From Palsa-504 sp963844625 (GTDB taxonomy: Bacteria; Actinomycetota; Actinomycetes; Streptosporangiales; Streptosporangiaceae): a stretch of DNA of 64,000 nt. Numbering within the stretch: position 1 is the first letter of the stretch; every line of letters starts with the position of its first letter. The position numbers and the translations under genes were made by a program. The stretch lies in NCBI GenBank assembly GCA_963844625.1, contig CAWJPF010000001.1, forward strand, positions 186,001-250,000, read 5' to 3'. Below the pieces are notes generated by a model, which searched no databases, was not told the DNA's origin, and saw nothing but the letters and a program-made list of their open reading frames with translations. Of this stretch, positions 1 to 9,792 are shown in pieces.

Positions 1-1474
1 CCAGCGGCCGCATCCGCTGCCGCGTAATCGCCTTAGGCCGCGAAAACTCGCGCAGCCCGTCCGCGCCGTGGATCCGCCCGAACCCTGACTCGCCCACTCC
101 GCCGAACGGCAGCGCGGGCACGACCGCGAATCCGACCACCGAATTGACCGAGGTCATCCCGCTGCGCAGCGAACGCGCCGCGCTCATCCCCGCCGAACGG
201 TCCTTGGTGAACACCGCCGATCCGAGCCCGTACTTGCTCGCGTTAGCGAACGAGACCGCCTCCGCCAGGTTCACGACCGGCGTAACCGTCACCGTGGGGC
301 CGAACGTCTCTTCCGTCACCGCCGCGCTGTGCTCAGGCACGTCCGTCAGCACCACCGGCCGCACGTACGGCGGCACCACCACGGCCCCATTCCCAGAAGC
401 CCCGGAAGCCCCACCTGCCCCAGAATCACCAGTATCCTCAGAACCCTCAGTACCCCCGGAAGCCTCAGAAGACAAGGAAACCGAACGCCCGCCCCGCGCC
501 AGCGCGTCCGCCACGTGCCTGCCCACGATCTCGCCCTGCGCGGGCGACGTCATCGGCCCGTAGGCCGCCTCCGGGTCGAACCCCGGCCGCAGCCCCGACA
601 CACGATGCGTCAGCCGCTCCATGAAGCTGTGGTAGACCGCGTCGGCCACGTACACGCGCTCGATCCCGATGCAGGTCTGGCCGGCGTTGGACATCGCGCC
701 CCACGCCGCCGCGTCGGCGGCCGCGTCGAGATCGGCGTCGGCCGCGATCAGCAGGGCGTCCTTGCCGCCGCATTCGGCGATGACGGGGGTGAGGGTGTCG
801 GCGGCGGCCGCCATCACCTTGCGCGCGGTGGCCGCCGACCCGGTGAAGGCGATCTTGGCCACGCCGCTGCGGGCCAGCGCCTCGCCGGTCGAGCCGGCCC
901 CGGTGACCAGCTGGAGCACGGGCAGCGGCTCACCGAAGATCCCCAGCGCCTCGCCGAACGACCGGACCAGCCAGTCTCCGGTCGCCGGGGTCAGCTCAGA
1001 GGGCTTGAACACGACCGCGTTCCCTGCGGCCAGCGCGTACGCGATCGAGCCGACCGGGGTGAACACCGGGTAGTTCCACGGCCCGATCACGCCGATCACG
1101 CCGAGCGGGTGGTACTCCACCGTGCCGGCCTGATGGAAGGAGAAAAGCCCGCTGCGCACCCGGCGCGGGCGCAGCACGCCGCGGGCGTGCCTGGCGGCCC
1201 AGTCGATGTGCAGGATGGCCAGGATGATCTCGAGTTTGGCGTCGTCGAGCGGCTTGCCGGTCTCCTCGTGCACGAGCTGCGCGAGCCGGCCGAGGTACCT
1301 GGTCAGGTGCGACTTCCACGCGAGCAGCCTGATCCGCCGCCCGGACCAGCCGAGCCCGGCCCACCACTCCGCCGCGTCACGGGCCGCGGCCACGGCGGCG
1401 TCTACTTCACGGCTGCCCTGCAGGGGGAAGGTGGCCAGTACTTCCCCGGTCGCCGGGTTGATTGTCTCAAGCAT
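1..1474 (-). CDS. Aldehyde dehydrogenase family protein (C-terminus beyond window)
   Basis: NAD(P)-dependent oxidation of an aldehyde to its acid; the substrate cannot be told. The ATG at 1474 opens MLETINPATGEVLATF, a typical ALDH N-terminus. About 491 codons are present before the left edge. Visible motifs are GPWNYP, FTGSAATARKV (nucleotide binding), the catalytic Glu in AECGGKD and the catalytic Cys in NAGQTCIG, then EETFGPTV and PFGGVGESG near the end. A Ser/Gly/Glu/Ala-rich stretch at about residues 331-364 interrupts the fold just after the GPMTSPAQ region and is not usual for the family. The gene is divergent from the reductase-deaminase gene, about 60 bp away. It could be a succinate-semialdehyde type enzyme, but that is only inference. 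Confidence 0.9.
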   Translation of the reverse strand, partial: MLETINPATGEVLATFPLQGSREVDAAVAAARDAAEWWAGLGWSGRRIRLLAWKSHLTRYLGRLAQLVHEETGKPLDDAKLEIILAILHIDWAARHARGVLRPRRVRSGLFSFHQAGTVEYHPLGVIGVIGPWNYPVFTPVGSIAYALAAGNAVVFKPSELTPATGDWLVRSFGEALGIFGEPLPVLQLVTGAGSTGEALARSGVAKIAFTGSAATARKVMAAAADTLTPVIAECGGKDALLIAADADLDAAADAAAWGAMSNAGQTCIGIERVYVADAVYHSFMERLTHRVSGLRPGFDPEAAYGPMTSPAQGEIVGRHVADALARGGRSVSLSSEASGGTEGSEDTGDSGAGGASGASGNGAVVVPPYVRPVVLTDVPEHSAAVTEETFGPTVTVTPVVNLAEAVSFANASKYGLGSAVFTKDRSAGMSAARSLRSGMTSVNSVVGFAVVPALPFGGVGESGFGRIHGADGLREFSRPKAITRQRMRPL

Positions 1475-1533
1475 CGCTGACCAGTAAAGCACCGAAGCTA
1501 CGCTGGGGTAAGACCGGATCAAAGGGGACTTGC

Positions 1534-2658
1534 TTGCCGCCGCGCCCGTACGTGCTGCTGAGTTGCGCCACCTCGGCGGACGGTTACCTGGACGACGCCA
1601 GCCCCCGGCGGCTGATCCTGTCCGGCCCCGCTGACCTGGACCGGGTCGACGAGGTCCGGGCGGGCTGCGACGCGATCGGCGTCGGCGCGCAGACGATCAG
1701 GACGGACGACCCCCGGCTGCTGATCCGCGACCCGCGCCGCCGCGCCCGCCGGACCGCCCGCGGCCTGCCCGAGCACCCGGCCCGGGTCACGCTGACGGCG
1801 ACCGGCGACCTGGATCCGCGGGCCCGCTTCTTCGCCCCGGGCGCGCTCCGGCTGGTGTACTGCGCCACCCCCGCGCTCGGCCCGGCCCGGGCCCGCCTAG
1901 GGGATGCCGCCGTACTAATTGACGCCGGTGACCCGCTTTCCCTCGGCTTCATTCTCACTGATTTGGCCGAACGGGACGTCGTGCGTGTTCTTGTCGAAGG
2001 CGGCGCCCGCGTCCTGGGCGACTTCCTGGCCCAGGACCTGGCCGATGAGTTCCAGCTGGCCGTGGCGCCGTTCTTCGTGGCCGATCCCGCCGCCCCCCGG
2101 CTCACCGTGCCGCCCGGCGGACCCGGCCGCCCCATGACGCTGGCCGGGACGCGCCGGGTCGGCGAGATGGTCCTGCTGCGCTACCTGCTCGGGCCCGGCG
2201 GCGCGGACCACCGGTTCCTGCGCTGGGCCATCGAGCTGTCCCGGCTATGCCCGCCGTCGGGTTCGGCCTTTTCCGTCGGCGCGGTCATCGTCGGCGAGGA
2301 GGGCGAGGTGCTGGCCACCGGGTTCTCCCGGGAGCAGGAGGATCACGATCACGCCGAGGAGGTGGCGCTGCGCAAGCTAGGCTGGTCCGAACCGCGGCTG
2401 CGCCACGCCACCCTCTACAGCTCGCTCGTGCCCTGCGGGGCCCGGGCGTCGCGTCCGGTGACCTGTGTCCAGCACATCCTCGCGGCCGGGATCCCGCGGG
2501 TCGTCTTCGCCTGGGACGAGCCGCCCCTGTTCACCGGCGGCGAGGGCGCCGGCCAGCTCCGCGCCGCCGGGGTGTCCGTCATCGAGGTCACCGGGCTCGC
2601 CGACCGCGCCAGATCGGTCAACGCCCACCTGGCCGGGTGCGCGCCCGGCCACGCCTGA
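1534..2658 (+). CDS. Reductase-deaminase fusion (RibD_C-like domain plus cytidine/deoxycytidylate deaminase-like domain)
   Basis: 374 aa from TTG 1534, chosen because AAAGGGGA sits just upstream (1521-1528); an upstream TTG at 1462 would overlap the divergent gene. Residues 1-225 resemble the dihydrofolate-reductase-like RibD C-terminal domain (SADGYLDD, GVGAQTIRTDDPRL, VLVEGGARVLGDFL). Residues 230-370 look like a zinc deaminase, with HAEE as ligand and proton shuttle and PCG...RPVTC in place of the usual PCxxC. The domain order is the reverse of RibD, which is deaminase first. It may act on a riboflavin-like or other pyrimidine intermediate, but no riboflavin genes are nearby, so the substrate is unknown. 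Confidence 0.75.
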   Translation: MPPRPYVLLSCATSADGYLDDASPRRLILSGPADLDRVDEVRAGCDAIGVGAQTIRTDDPRLLIRDPRRRARRTARGLPEHPARVTLTATGDLDPRARFFAPGALRLVYCATPALGPARARLGDAAVLIDAGDPLSLGFILTDLAERDVVRVLVEGGARVLGDFLAQDLADEFQLAVAPFFVADPAAPRLTVPPGGPGRPMTLAGTRRVGEMVLLRYLLGPGGADHRFLRWAIELSRLCPPSGSAFSVGAVIVGEEGEVLATGFSREQEDHDHAEEVALRKLGWSEPRLRHATLYSSLVPCGARASRPVTCVQHILAAGIPRVVFAWDEPPLFTGGEGAGQLRAAGVSVIEVTGLADRARSVNAHLAGCAPGHA

Positions 2659-2750
2659 GCCTGCGCGGGTCCGGGAATGTCGTCTCCTCGTGTTTGACTA
2701 TCCGGCATTATCACAATTCAGGTTCCCAGGCCCTGAGGACAGAGGCGGTC

Positions 2751-4319
2751 ATGAGCTTGTCCGGACGAGCCGAGCGGCAGGAGGACGTCGACCTGTGGCA
2801 GCTGGCGGGCGCGCCAGGCGGCCTGAAGCTGGCCAGCTACCTGACCGCCGGCAGCGGGACGGCGGCCCAGTACCGGCTGATTGTCGACGCGCTGCTCGAT
2901 GAGCAGCAGCACTCACTCACCGGCGTGTCCGAAGCCGAGCTCGAGATCCTGATCCGCGACCGACTCGGCGAGCTGGCCGGGCCCGCCGTCGCGCGGTCCT
3001 TGCTCGCGGACTTCTCCCTGGCGGACCGGATGGAGCAGCTCGCGAAGTGGGAGGTGGTCGACAGATGGGATGACCGGGCCACCGACAAGTTCCTCAACAA
3101 TGCGTACCGCTACCAGCTCACGGCGGCGGCCGCCCAGTTTCACCGGGCCGTGCGCCGGCTGGGCGAGGACGCCGCCACCTCGGTGGCCGCCACCTTCGCG
3201 CCTTCGGTCCTGATGAGCCAGCTCGGCGAGATGTGCGCCGCGCTCCCCGGCGATCCGGCGCGGCTGGCCGAGGGGTGGTCCGTCGTCCGCACCACCCTCG
3301 ACGCTATGGCGGAGGCGGCCGCCGGCTGGCAGTCCACGCTGGCCGGAGCCATGGCTGGCGCGGCTGACGCCGCGAAGGTCTCAGCCTTGCAGGACACCTT
3401 GCGCCGGTACATCGACGTCTGGGGAGCCGGCGTCGACAGTCACTCGCAGACGATCACCGCTCGCGCGACCCGGCTGCTTGCGACCGGCCCTGACAGCTGG
3501 CGCCCGGCCGCCCTGCACTCCCTCGGCGCCGCCGCGGCCGAGGACCGCGTCGCCGCCCTGACCGATGAGTACCGCGAGACTTTCGTCAGGCTGCTGAGCT
3601 GGTTCGGCCCGGGGGACAACGCTTCGCGGCGGCTAAGGCGGCAGATGCGTGACGTCATCGCCCCGATGGTGCGCGGCCAGCGTACGCTCGCGGCGGTCGG
3701 GGGGCACGTATCGCGCCGCTCCGAATTGCTCACTCTCGCGGGCGCGCTTGAGCGCTCGGCGACGGACACCGACGCCTGGTCGCTGTGGTGCGCCGCGACC
3801 GGGTTGTTCGCCGCCAGCCATCTGGCTCACGCCAGCCCGCAGCCGGCCGGCTCGGCCGGATCCGTGTCCTTCTGGGACGCCGACCCGGTGCCCGTCGAGG
3901 CCCGGCTGCGCCAGCATGCCGCCCGGGCGCTGGCCGGCCGCCCCGCCCGGATCCCGGACCGGTCCGCGGCCAAGGCCGCGGCCCGGGCGAATGCCGCCGC
4001 CGAGCGGGAGGCCGCCGCCCGCACGCGCCATGCCATCCAGGCCCGGTCCGGGTTGCGGCTGTCCCGGTGGACCGGGCTGGACGCCGCGCAGCTGGACATG
4101 CTGCTTTCTTTCCTCGCGGCCCTAGCCGGCGCCACGCCCGGGCCTGGCGGCGTCCGCGCGGTCCGGACGCCGGACGGCCTGTGGGACGTGCACGCCGACC
4201 CGCCGCCCGCCGGGCAGGCGTCCGCGGTCATCCGCACTCCAGCCGGGCGGCTCGTCTACCCCGATCTGCGGCTCACGATCACGGTCGCCCGAGGTGCCGC
4301 GGCTGGGAGCGTGCGGTGA
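2751..4319 (+). CDS. jetA: Wadjet type II JetA-like protein (DUF2397 / TIGR02677)
   Basis: First gene of a four-gene operon. 522 aa from ATG 2751, begins MSLSGRAERQEDVDLWQ. It is rich in helices and has a long Ala/Arg/Glu coiled stretch at about residues 390-430. In Wadjet complexes JetA is the kleisin-like (MukF-like) subunit that bridges the SMC-type ATPase heads. The family assignment comes from overall character and, above all, from the fixed order with DUF2398, SMC-like and DUF2399 partners; no catalytic motif is expected. Its stop overlaps the next start by 4 nt (GTGA). DUF2397 proteins are usually about 500 aa, so this one is full length. Confidence 0.8.
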   Translation: MSLSGRAERQEDVDLWQLAGAPGGLKLASYLTAGSGTAAQYRLIVDALLDEQQHSLTGVSEAELEILIRDRLGELAGPAVARSLLADFSLADRMEQLAKWEVVDRWDDRATDKFLNNAYRYQLTAAAAQFHRAVRRLGEDAATSVAATFAPSVLMSQLGEMCAALPGDPARLAEGWSVVRTTLDAMAEAAAGWQSTLAGAMAGAADAAKVSALQDTLRRYIDVWGAGVDSHSQTITARATRLLATGPDSWRPAALHSLGAAAAEDRVAALTDEYRETFVRLLSWFGPGDNASRRLRRQMRDVIAPMVRGQRTLAAVGGHVSRRSELLTLAGALERSATDTDAWSLWCAATGLFAASHLAHASPQPAGSAGSVSFWDADPVPVEARLRQHAARALAGRPARIPDRSAAKAAARANAAAEREAAARTRHAIQARSGLRLSRWTGLDAAQLDMLLSFLAALAGATPGPGGVRAVRTPDGLWDVHADPPPAGQASAVIRTPAGRLVYPDLRLTITVARGAAAGSVR

Positions 4320-5512
4320 GCGTCAGTGCCCCCTACGAGTCAGCCCGCGAGGTCCAGCGCGCGTTCACCGGCTTGCTCGCCCGGCCCCTGGTCACCCCCG
4401 TCAGCGACCCCGCGCTCCACCGGGCGGTGACTCGCAACGCGCAGGGCGTGAGCAGTTCCGCCCGCAGGCTCGGATACCGGCTGGCCGCCGTCGGCCGCGC
4501 GATCCGGCTGGTCCGCGTGCCGATCGCCGGGACGGTCACCGCGCCGCCGCCCCCGCTCGACCGGCCGGACCGGCGCGTGCTCGCCCTGACCTGCGCGCTC
4601 GCCGCGGTATGCGAGGACACCAGCGGAGGTGCCACGCTGGCCAGGTTGTCCGGGCTGGTGCAGGAGCTGACCGGTAGCAGCACCTCCACCATCTCCCCGT
4701 ACGACCAGGCCATGCTGGTGCACCGGCGCCAGCTCTTGCGGGCGGCTCGCCTTCTCGAGCACTGGGGCGTGCTTCGCCGCCGTACGCCGGAGGACCGGCT
4801 GATGGACAGCTGGGCCGAGGCCGGTGACGGCATCGGCGCGGGCTACGAAATCGACCGCGAGGCGTTGCTGCTGCTGACCAGCCCGGACGTGCTCGCCGCC
4901 GCGCTCGAGCCCGCTTCGGGACGCGACGATCAGCTCGGCTCGTCGCGCGCGGTGCGGGCCTTGCGGGCCCTCGTCGAAACCCCCTCGGTGCTCTACCACG
5001 AGCTGAGCGAGGCCGACGCCGGGTCGCTGCGCACCACCCGCGGCCTGCGGTCCAGCGAGGCGGTGAACATCACCGGCGGGCATGTGGAGGCGCGCGCCGA
5101 GGGCCTTGTCCTGATCCTCGATGACGATCCGCCCAGTCCGGTCACGGTCGACTGGCCGCGGGCCTCGACCAGGTCCTGGGCGGCGCTGCTGATGGCCGAC
5201 GCCGCGGGCCGGGCCGGGCAGCGCCAGCCCGACGGAACGGTCCGGCTGGCGAGCTACGAGGTTGACGAGCAGGTCAGCCAGCTGCACGCCACCCGCACGG
5301 ACTACCTGACCAAGGCGATGAAAGAAGATCAGGCGCTGCTCAGGGAGGCGGCCGAGCAGGAGCTTATCCGCCTTGGGCTGTTGCGGGTCCTCCCGGCCGG
5401 CGCGTGGATCCTCTCCCCGGTCGCCGGCCGGTACCGGAGCCCCGCTATCGTCACGTCCGGGACCGCCGCGGCCGACGATCAGCCGGTGAACCCGGCCCCG
5501 GAGATGACATGA
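4316..5512 (+). CDS. jetB: Wadjet type II JetB-like protein (DUF2398 / TIGR02678)
   Basis: 398 aa from GTG 4316, which overlaps the jetA stop as GTGA. The family is predicted to be the winged-helix (MukE/KITE-like) partner that binds the kleisin. Recognisable features are the N-terminal ARPLVTPVSDPALHRAV stretch, RRVLALTCALAAVCEDT, and a winged-helix-like segment RAARLLEHWGVLRRR. The C-terminal part TRTDYLTKAMKEDQALLREAAEQ is helical. The stop overlaps the next ATG as ATGA. Length fits the family. It is identified as part of the operon rather than from a catalytic residue. Confidence 0.82.
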   Translation: MSVSAPYESAREVQRAFTGLLARPLVTPVSDPALHRAVTRNAQGVSSSARRLGYRLAAVGRAIRLVRVPIAGTVTAPPPPLDRPDRRVLALTCALAAVCEDTSGGATLARLSGLVQELTGSSTSTISPYDQAMLVHRRQLLRAARLLEHWGVLRRRTPEDRLMDSWAEAGDGIGAGYEIDREALLLLTSPDVLAAALEPASGRDDQLGSSRAVRALRALVETPSVLYHELSEADAGSLRTTRGLRSSEAVNITGGHVEARAEGLVLILDDDPPSPVTVDWPRASTRSWAALLMADAAGRAGQRQPDGTVRLASYEVDEQVSQLHATRTDYLTKAMKEDQALLREAAEQELIRLGLLRVLPAGAWILSPVAGRYRSPAIVTSGTAAADDQPVNPAPEMT

Positions 5513-8500
5513 CGACCGCTCCGCCCGCCGACGAGGTGCTGGCCGCCTGGCGGGATGCCGCCCAGGCGGGCGCGCTGCCGAGTCCGGCCACGGACCGCTG
5601 GCAGCCGCTCCGCGCCGGCGTGGTCAACCTGTGGGAGTTCGACGTCGCCGAGTACTGGCTCGCCGGAGGCCGCGCCCAGTTCGTGGGCCAGAACCAGTCA
5701 GGCAAGTCGACGCTGATGGCCCTGACCACCCTGATTCTCCTGGCCGGAGACCTTGACCGGCAGCTGGTCGATACGTTCGGGCAGCAGCACAAGGCCTTCC
5801 GGTATTACGTGGAACCCACCGACGACCCGCAGGACCGCCGCGATACGGCCACGTCGACCTCACGCGGCTGGGCCTGGGTCGAGTACGGCAGGCTCGTCGG
5901 TGGCCAGCCCTGCTTCTTCACCTGCCTGCTGTACGCCCAGGCCAAGCGCGGGGCGAACGAATTCGTCCGTACCTGGGCCGTCTGCGCCGGGACGGCCCGC
6001 GTCCGGGCGGGCCTGGATCTGCACCTGGGCGCCGCGGCCCGGCAGCCATCTGACCTTGACCAGGTGCCGGGTTTCCGCACCGCACGCAACGGTGCCGAGT
6101 ACAAGTCATGGGTGGCCAGGGACTTGTTCGGGTTCGCTGACCAGTCCCGGCTGGACGCCGTGGTGCGAATGCTCAAGGTGCTGCGCACACCGCATCTGGG
6201 GCAGCGGCTCGACCCCGATTTCTTCACGGCGCAGATGCGTGCGGCCCTGCCCGCGATCGCGCAGAACGAGATCGACGAGCTCGCCGAAGGCTGGGACCAG
6301 CTTGACGCGCTCGCCGCCGACCGGGATCATGCGCAGGCGGCCCGCGACGCGGTCGCCTCGTACGTACGCCGGGCCTGGTATCCGTGGGCCGACGCGACCT
6401 TGCGGCGGCACGCCGATGATCTCGTCGCCTGCGTGACCCGCTTCGACAACGTCGCGCGCGTGGTCCGCGCCGCCGAGGAAGTCCTCAGCGCGGCCAGGGA
6501 TCGTGCCGCGGATCTAGAGCGCCGGCTGGCCGCGACCCGTAGCGAGCAGGAACGGGTCGAGCAGAATTACGAGGACCTGCTGAAATCCCCCGCTTACCAG
6601 AACGCCTCCGATGCCACCTCGCGGGTTGAGCAACTGAAGGAAACCGCCCGCCGTTCGCGCGTCTCCGCCGGGTACGCGGACAAAGACCTTGAGCGCGTCC
6701 GGGAGGTGCTGGCTCGTCGCGCCGGCGATCTGGCCGAGGCGGAACGTGTCCTGTCTGAGCAGGTTCGGACCCTGGACGCCGCGGTTCAGGACACCCAGGG
6801 CGCCGTCCAGGCCGCCGGCCTTCCGGCCGGTTCGCACGCCTGGGCGGCGGAACGTGACACCGTGCGGCTGAACGTAGCGGTCGGTGAGCGCAGGCAGCAC
6901 CTCGCCACGGTCCGGAAGCTGCTGGCCGCGTCCGACCTAGCCCGCCAGCAGGAGAACGCCGCGGCTGACCGGGCGCAGGACGCCGCCGCAGAAACCGCGC
7001 GCCGCGCCGAGATCGCGACCCGCGCCGACGGCGCCCTGGCCGAGGCGGGGCAACTGCTCTCTGATGACCTGGAGAGCTGGGCGGCCACGCTGGGCGCAGT
7101 CGCCCCGTCGGCGACCAATCGTTCCGGCTGGATCACCTCCGTCATGCAGCAGAGCACCCAGCCCCGGCCGCACCAGGTGCTTGGCCAGCTGCTCAGGGAT
7201 ACCTGGCTGACCCCGCTGGCCGGGCCGTTGCGAGAACGGGCCGCCGTCGCCGAGACCGAAGCCGGGCGGCTGGCCCGTCGCGCCGCCGAACGCGACGGTG
7301 AGGCCGCCCGCGAACTGGCCGCACCCGAACCAGAACCCGCTCCGCCGGTCCGCTGGACACGCCGTGACCGACCGCCGGCCGGCCCGGGTGGGGCGCCACT
7401 GTGGCGCGTGCTCGATCCACGTGACGGGCTGCCCCCAGATGTCCTGGACCATGTTGAAGCCGCCCTGGACGCAGCCGGGCTGCTCGACGCCTGGGTCACG
7501 CTGGATGGATTGTGGCTGGCCGACCGAGATGGCAACGACCTTGTCCTCACCGCCGGGCCCGGCCAGGATGGCATCGCCCGCCCAGAGGTAGCTGGCGGCA
7601 CGCTGGCCGCGGTGCTGCGCCCGGCCACCGACGCGGGGCCGCTCACCGCCCGGGTAACCGCCCTGCTCGACGCCATCGGGTACGGGCCGGCTGGCGAGCG
7701 TGCACCGCGGCGCCGCGCATACGAGCTAACCGCCGACGGCCGGTGGCGCACCCCGCTGGCCAGCGGGCGAGCCGGAGCGTCCGAGCACGGTGCCGAGCTG
7801 ATCGGTACCGCCGCTCGCCTCGCCGCCCGTGACCGGCGGGTCCGTACCTTGCGCGCCGAGGCGGCGGAACTGCGCGAACAGGCGACCGGGCTCCGTGGCA
7901 CCGTTGCGGACCTGCGCGCCCAGGCTGACTTCTACGACCGCGCCGTCGCGCAAGCCCCAGGCGACGCGGAGGTGGTCAGGAACGCGCTCGCGGTCGGCAG
8001 CGCCCGTCAGGAACTGGAGAAAGCCGAGGCGGCAGGCGAGCGGGCCCGCATCGATCTGGAGAAGGCGCGGGTGACGGCACGCGATGCGAGTTCGGCGCTG
8101 CTCAGCTTCACCGGAGATCACGTGCTGCCGATGACGGCGCCTGCCCTGGATGAGCTCGCCGCCGCCCTCGATGCGGCCGCGACCGCGGTGGCGGAACTAA
8201 GGCTGGCGGCGGTGCACCGCGATGGCGCGGGAAAGGCGGCGGCCCAAGCCCGTGCTATCCACGCCGAAGCCCACGATCAGGCGCGCAGCGTAGCCGACCG
8301 CGCCGCGGAGGCGCGCCGCCACGCCGACAGGGACGCCGACGCCGCCGATAACGCCGAAGAGTCCCTCGGCCAGTCCGCCAGGGACCTGCTGCAGGCCGCC
8401 GAAGAACAGAAACAACGCAAGGACGAGCTGAAAAAGGCGGTTGAGCTCCTGGAGCGGGAGCGAGGTGACCAGCAGGGGCAGGTCGCCACGGCGGTGGGGA

Positions 8501-9792
8501 AGCTGGACGGCGCCGGCCGGGAGCGCCAGGAGGCAGAGCAGGCCCGCGACGCCGCGCTCGTGTCATGGTGGATTCCTGTTGACGCCGGCCTGGCCGGGGC
8601 CCGCAAGCTGCCGCCAGAAACCGGCCGGGCGCTGACCCATGCCGTGGCGCAGGCCAGGGCCGCGCGGGAGACCCTTCGCCCCCCAGGCTGGCCGGACGGC
8701 GCCGACACGGCGGCCGGCAAGCAGTCCCATGTGGCCACCGCCTGGTCGCGGGCCGTCGGCGGTCCCCTCGTAGAGCTGCGCGCGATCCTGGAAGCTTCCG
8801 GCGGCCGCGGCGTAGCCGTGCTCGACGCCGAGGCACCAGGCCAGCTCCCCGCCATCACGATCCTGGTGGACAGCACGGGCGAGCAAAGCGATCCGGTGAG
8901 CGCCATCGTCCGCCTGGACGAGCAGGTCAAGGCACTGACCGACCTGCACGACCAGAAAATGCACCAGGTGCTGATCGAATTGCTTTCGAGTACCTTCGTC
9001 GAGCACCTCAGGGAACGGCTGGCGACCGTCCTCGAGCTGATCCGCGGCGTGAACCAGGTGCTGGCCCGGCATCCCACCGGCGCGAGTGCCACCACACTGC
9101 GCCTGCGGCGGCTGCCTGCCGACGGGCACAAGACGGCGTTCGGTGTGCTGCAGGCGCTGGAGTCGGAATTCATCGACAGCGAGAACGTCCAGAACCAGGT
9201 GCGGGCCTTCCTCGAGCAGCAGATCCGCGAGGCGCAGGATCAGGGACGAGCCGGCGCCACCGACTGGAAGCAGCACCTCGCTGCGCTGCTGGATTACCGG
9301 CGCTGGTTCGATATCGTCACCGAGTACCGGATCAGCGACAACCCGTGGCGGCCGCTGACGAAGGAGGTTCACGCCAAGGACTCCGGCGGCGGCAAGGTAG
9401 TGACCCTGCTGCAACCCCTGGTCGCCACCCTGGTCGCGCTCTACGGAGAGTCCAGCTCCGCGCCGCGGCCCCTGTGGCTCGACGAGGCGTTCACCGGCGT
9501 TGACGACGCGAACAGGTCCACCATGCTCGCCCTGCTCGTCACCTTTGACCTTGACTTCCTGCTCGCCGGGCCGGGAACTTTGGTCACCACCTCGCAGGTG
9601 CCCAGTGCGGCGGTCTGGTTCATCAACCGGGCGCCGGCGCCCGAACCCGGCGTCGACCTGTCGTTGATGCTGTGGGCAGGCAATGCCCTGACCCACGTCG
9701 AGCTCGCCGCTGAGCCGCTAGCCGGACCCCCGCCGCCCCGCGAGCCCGAATCGCCGGCCGTCTTCGACGTCGCGGGCCAGGTCGCCTCGTGA
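5509..9792 (+). CDS. jetC: Wadjet type II JetC-like SMC/MukB-type ATPase (TIGR02680)
   Basis: 1427 aa from ATG 5509. The N-terminal Walker A is FVGQNQSGKSTLM at about residues 64-76. Two long coiled-coil arms (about residues 340-560 and 770-1020, rich in Ala, Glu, Arg, Gln) flank a central hinge-like segment. The C-terminal head carries a signature-like SGGGK at about residue 1290 and a Walker B PLWLDEAFTGVDD. Known Wadjet JetC proteins extrude DNA loops using ATP and present small circular DNA to the JetD nuclease. The gene is coupled to both neighbours by 4-nt overlaps, consistent with fixed subunit stoichiometry. SbcC/RecN-type proteins were considered, but the neighbours rule for Wadjet. 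Confidence 0.9.
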   Translation: MTTAPPADEVLAAWRDAAQAGALPSPATDRWQPLRAGVVNLWEFDVAEYWLAGGRAQFVGQNQSGKSTLMALTTLILLAGDLDRQLVDTFGQQHKAFRYYVEPTDDPQDRRDTATSTSRGWAWVEYGRLVGGQPCFFTCLLYAQAKRGANEFVRTWAVCAGTARVRAGLDLHLGAAARQPSDLDQVPGFRTARNGAEYKSWVARDLFGFADQSRLDAVVRMLKVLRTPHLGQRLDPDFFTAQMRAALPAIAQNEIDELAEGWDQLDALAADRDHAQAARDAVASYVRRAWYPWADATLRRHADDLVACVTRFDNVARVVRAAEEVLSAARDRAADLERRLAATRSEQERVEQNYEDLLKSPAYQNASDATSRVEQLKETARRSRVSAGYADKDLERVREVLARRAGDLAEAERVLSEQVRTLDAAVQDTQGAVQAAGLPAGSHAWAAERDTVRLNVAVGERRQHLATVRKLLAASDLARQQENAAADRAQDAAAETARRAEIATRADGALAEAGQLLSDDLESWAATLGAVAPSATNRSGWITSVMQQSTQPRPHQVLGQLLRDTWLTPLAGPLRERAAVAETEAGRLARRAAERDGEAARELAAPEPEPAPPVRWTRRDRPPAGPGGAPLWRVLDPRDGLPPDVLDHVEAALDAAGLLDAWVTLDGLWLADRDGNDLVLTAGPGQDGIARPEVAGGTLAAVLRPATDAGPLTARVTALLDAIGYGPAGERAPRRRAYELTADGRWRTPLASGRAGASEHGAELIGTAARLAARDRRVRTLRAEAAELREQATGLRGTVADLRAQADFYDRAVAQAPGDAEVVRNALAVGSARQELEKAEAAGERARIDLEKARVTARDASSALLSFTGDHVLPMTAPALDELAAALDAAATAVAELRLAAVHRDGAGKAAAQARAIHAEAHDQARSVADRAAEARRHADRDADAADNAEESLGQSARDLLQAAEEQKQRKDELKKAVELLERERGDQQGQVATAVGKLDGAGRERQEAEQARDAALVSWWIPVDAGLAGARKLPPETGRALTHAVAQARAARETLRPPGWPDGADTAAGKQSHVATAWSRAVGGPLVELRAILEASGGRGVAVLDAEAPGQLPAITILVDSTGEQSDPVSAIVRLDEQVKALTDLHDQKMHQVLIELLSSTFVEHLRERLATVLELIRGVNQVLARHPTGASATTLRLRRLPADGHKTAFGVLQALESEFIDSENVQNQVRAFLEQQIREAQDQGRAGATDWKQHLAALLDYRRWFDIVTEYRISDNPWRPLTKEVHAKDSGGGKVVTLLQPLVATLVALYGESSSAPRPLWLDEAFTGVDDANRSTMLALLVTFDLDFLLAGPGTLVTTSQVPSAAVWFINRAPAPEPGVDLSLMLWAGNALTHVELAAEPLAGPPPPREPESPAVFDVAGQVAS

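Noticed and set aside
329..1480. Long open frame (383 codons) antisense to the aldehyde dehydrogenase
   Set aside because: Low-complexity Arg/Pro-rich translation; the opposite strand encodes a clear ALDH with both catalytic residues.
2693..2711. -35/-10 promoter of jetA (TTGACT and CATTAT)
   Set aside because: Spacing is only about 6 bp, too short for a promoter.
5753..6436. Alternate-frame open frame inside jetC
   Set aside because: Ser/Arg/Pro-rich out-of-frame translation of a real SMC-like gene.
5509..9792. MukB or SbcC as the identity of the large ATPase
   Set aside because: The three coupled partners (DUF2397, DUF2398, DUF2399-type) point to Wadjet, and no sbcD or mukEF-like pair is present.
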